Shown: piece after piece, positions 22,727-22,760 of the stretch
Layout: each line of letters begins with the position of its first letter
Numbering within the stretch: position 1 is the stretch's first letter
Source of the DNA: H111-94 sp034436045
Lineage (GTDB): Bacteria; Chloroflexota; Ktedonobacteria; Ktedonobacterales; Ktedonobacteraceae
Assembly (NCBI GenBank): GCA_034436045.1
Contig: DAOTVZ010000142.1
Span: 1 to 22,760 of the forward strand
DNA length: 22,760 bases
Direction of reading: 5' to 3'
Notes under the pieces: generated by a model
Told to the model about the DNA's origin: nothing
The model's database searches: none
Seen by the model: the letters and a program-made list of their open reading frames with translations, nothing else
Translations under genes and position numbers: made by a program

Positions 22727-22760
22727 ATGATGCGGAGAAAACGACTGAGCTATCGTGTGA
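22727..22760 (+). CDS. Start of a gene cut by the window edge
   Basis: A purine-rich GGGAGGGG site runs up to ATG 22727 (ATGATG), and a TATAAT lies upstream. Only 11 codons are visible (MMRRKRLSYRV), basic and with no identity that I can name. An in-frame ATG at 22712 is an alternative start. Confidence 0.45.
   Translation, partial: MMRRKRLSYRV

Overview
The window looks like part of a bacterial chromosome of roughly 50-55% GC (estimated by eye). I infer a member of the Chloroflexota, most likely the class Ktedonobacteria. The reasons are the mix of housekeeping genes with Gram-positive-type surface genes, a type II ketosynthase pair outside a typical actinobacterial setting, and several short palindromic intergenic repeats carrying GTAGGG-type ends. 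This placement is an inference; there is no rRNA or other phylogenetic marker to settle it.

Layout. (1) 1-2395, plus strand: the end of a catalytic ketosynthase, a second ketosynthase that has lost its active-site Cys and carries chain-length-factor hallmarks, then a signal peptidase I. (2) 2405-6686, minus strand: a compact protocatechuate operon read as small membrane protein, MFS transporter, pcaH, pcaG, pcaB, with the last three genes overlapping by 1 and 4 bases. pcaB lies tail to tail with lepB. (3) 7091-8872, minus: two related GNAT acetyltransferases, the larger one with two domains. (4) 9038-10843, minus: an ABC-2 exporter (ATPase, permease) closed by a strong hairpin. (5) 11207-11634, minus: a small stand-alone transcription unit with a near-consensus promoter overlapped by a perfect palindrome, a 69-codon ORF with a good ribosome binding site, and a clear intrinsic terminator. 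(6) 11657-16879, minus: MoxR ATPase, DUF58 protein and membrane transglutaminase in a tight operon, followed by a 121-aa protein of unknown family. (7) 16880-17285: a repeat-rich divergent intergenic region. (8) 17286-22617, plus: acylphosphatase, gatC, gatA, a large inverted repeat, a D-alanyl-D-alanine carboxypeptidase-type protein, a metallophosphoesterase with a long acidic insertion, and peptidyl-tRNA hydrolase with a charged tail. A new gene begins at the right edge.

How the genes work together. The pca genes would open protocatechuate to 3-carboxy-cis,cis-muconate and cyclise it; the later pathway steps are not in the window. GatC and GatA are two of the three subunits of the tRNA amidotransferase; GatB is elsewhere. 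MoxR, DUF58 and transglutaminase form a recurrent bacterial trio thought to act in protein maturation at the membrane. The least explained parts are the chain-length-factor-like ketosynthase, the small regulated unit at 11207-11634, the acidic insertion in the phosphoesterase, and the intergenic palindromes.
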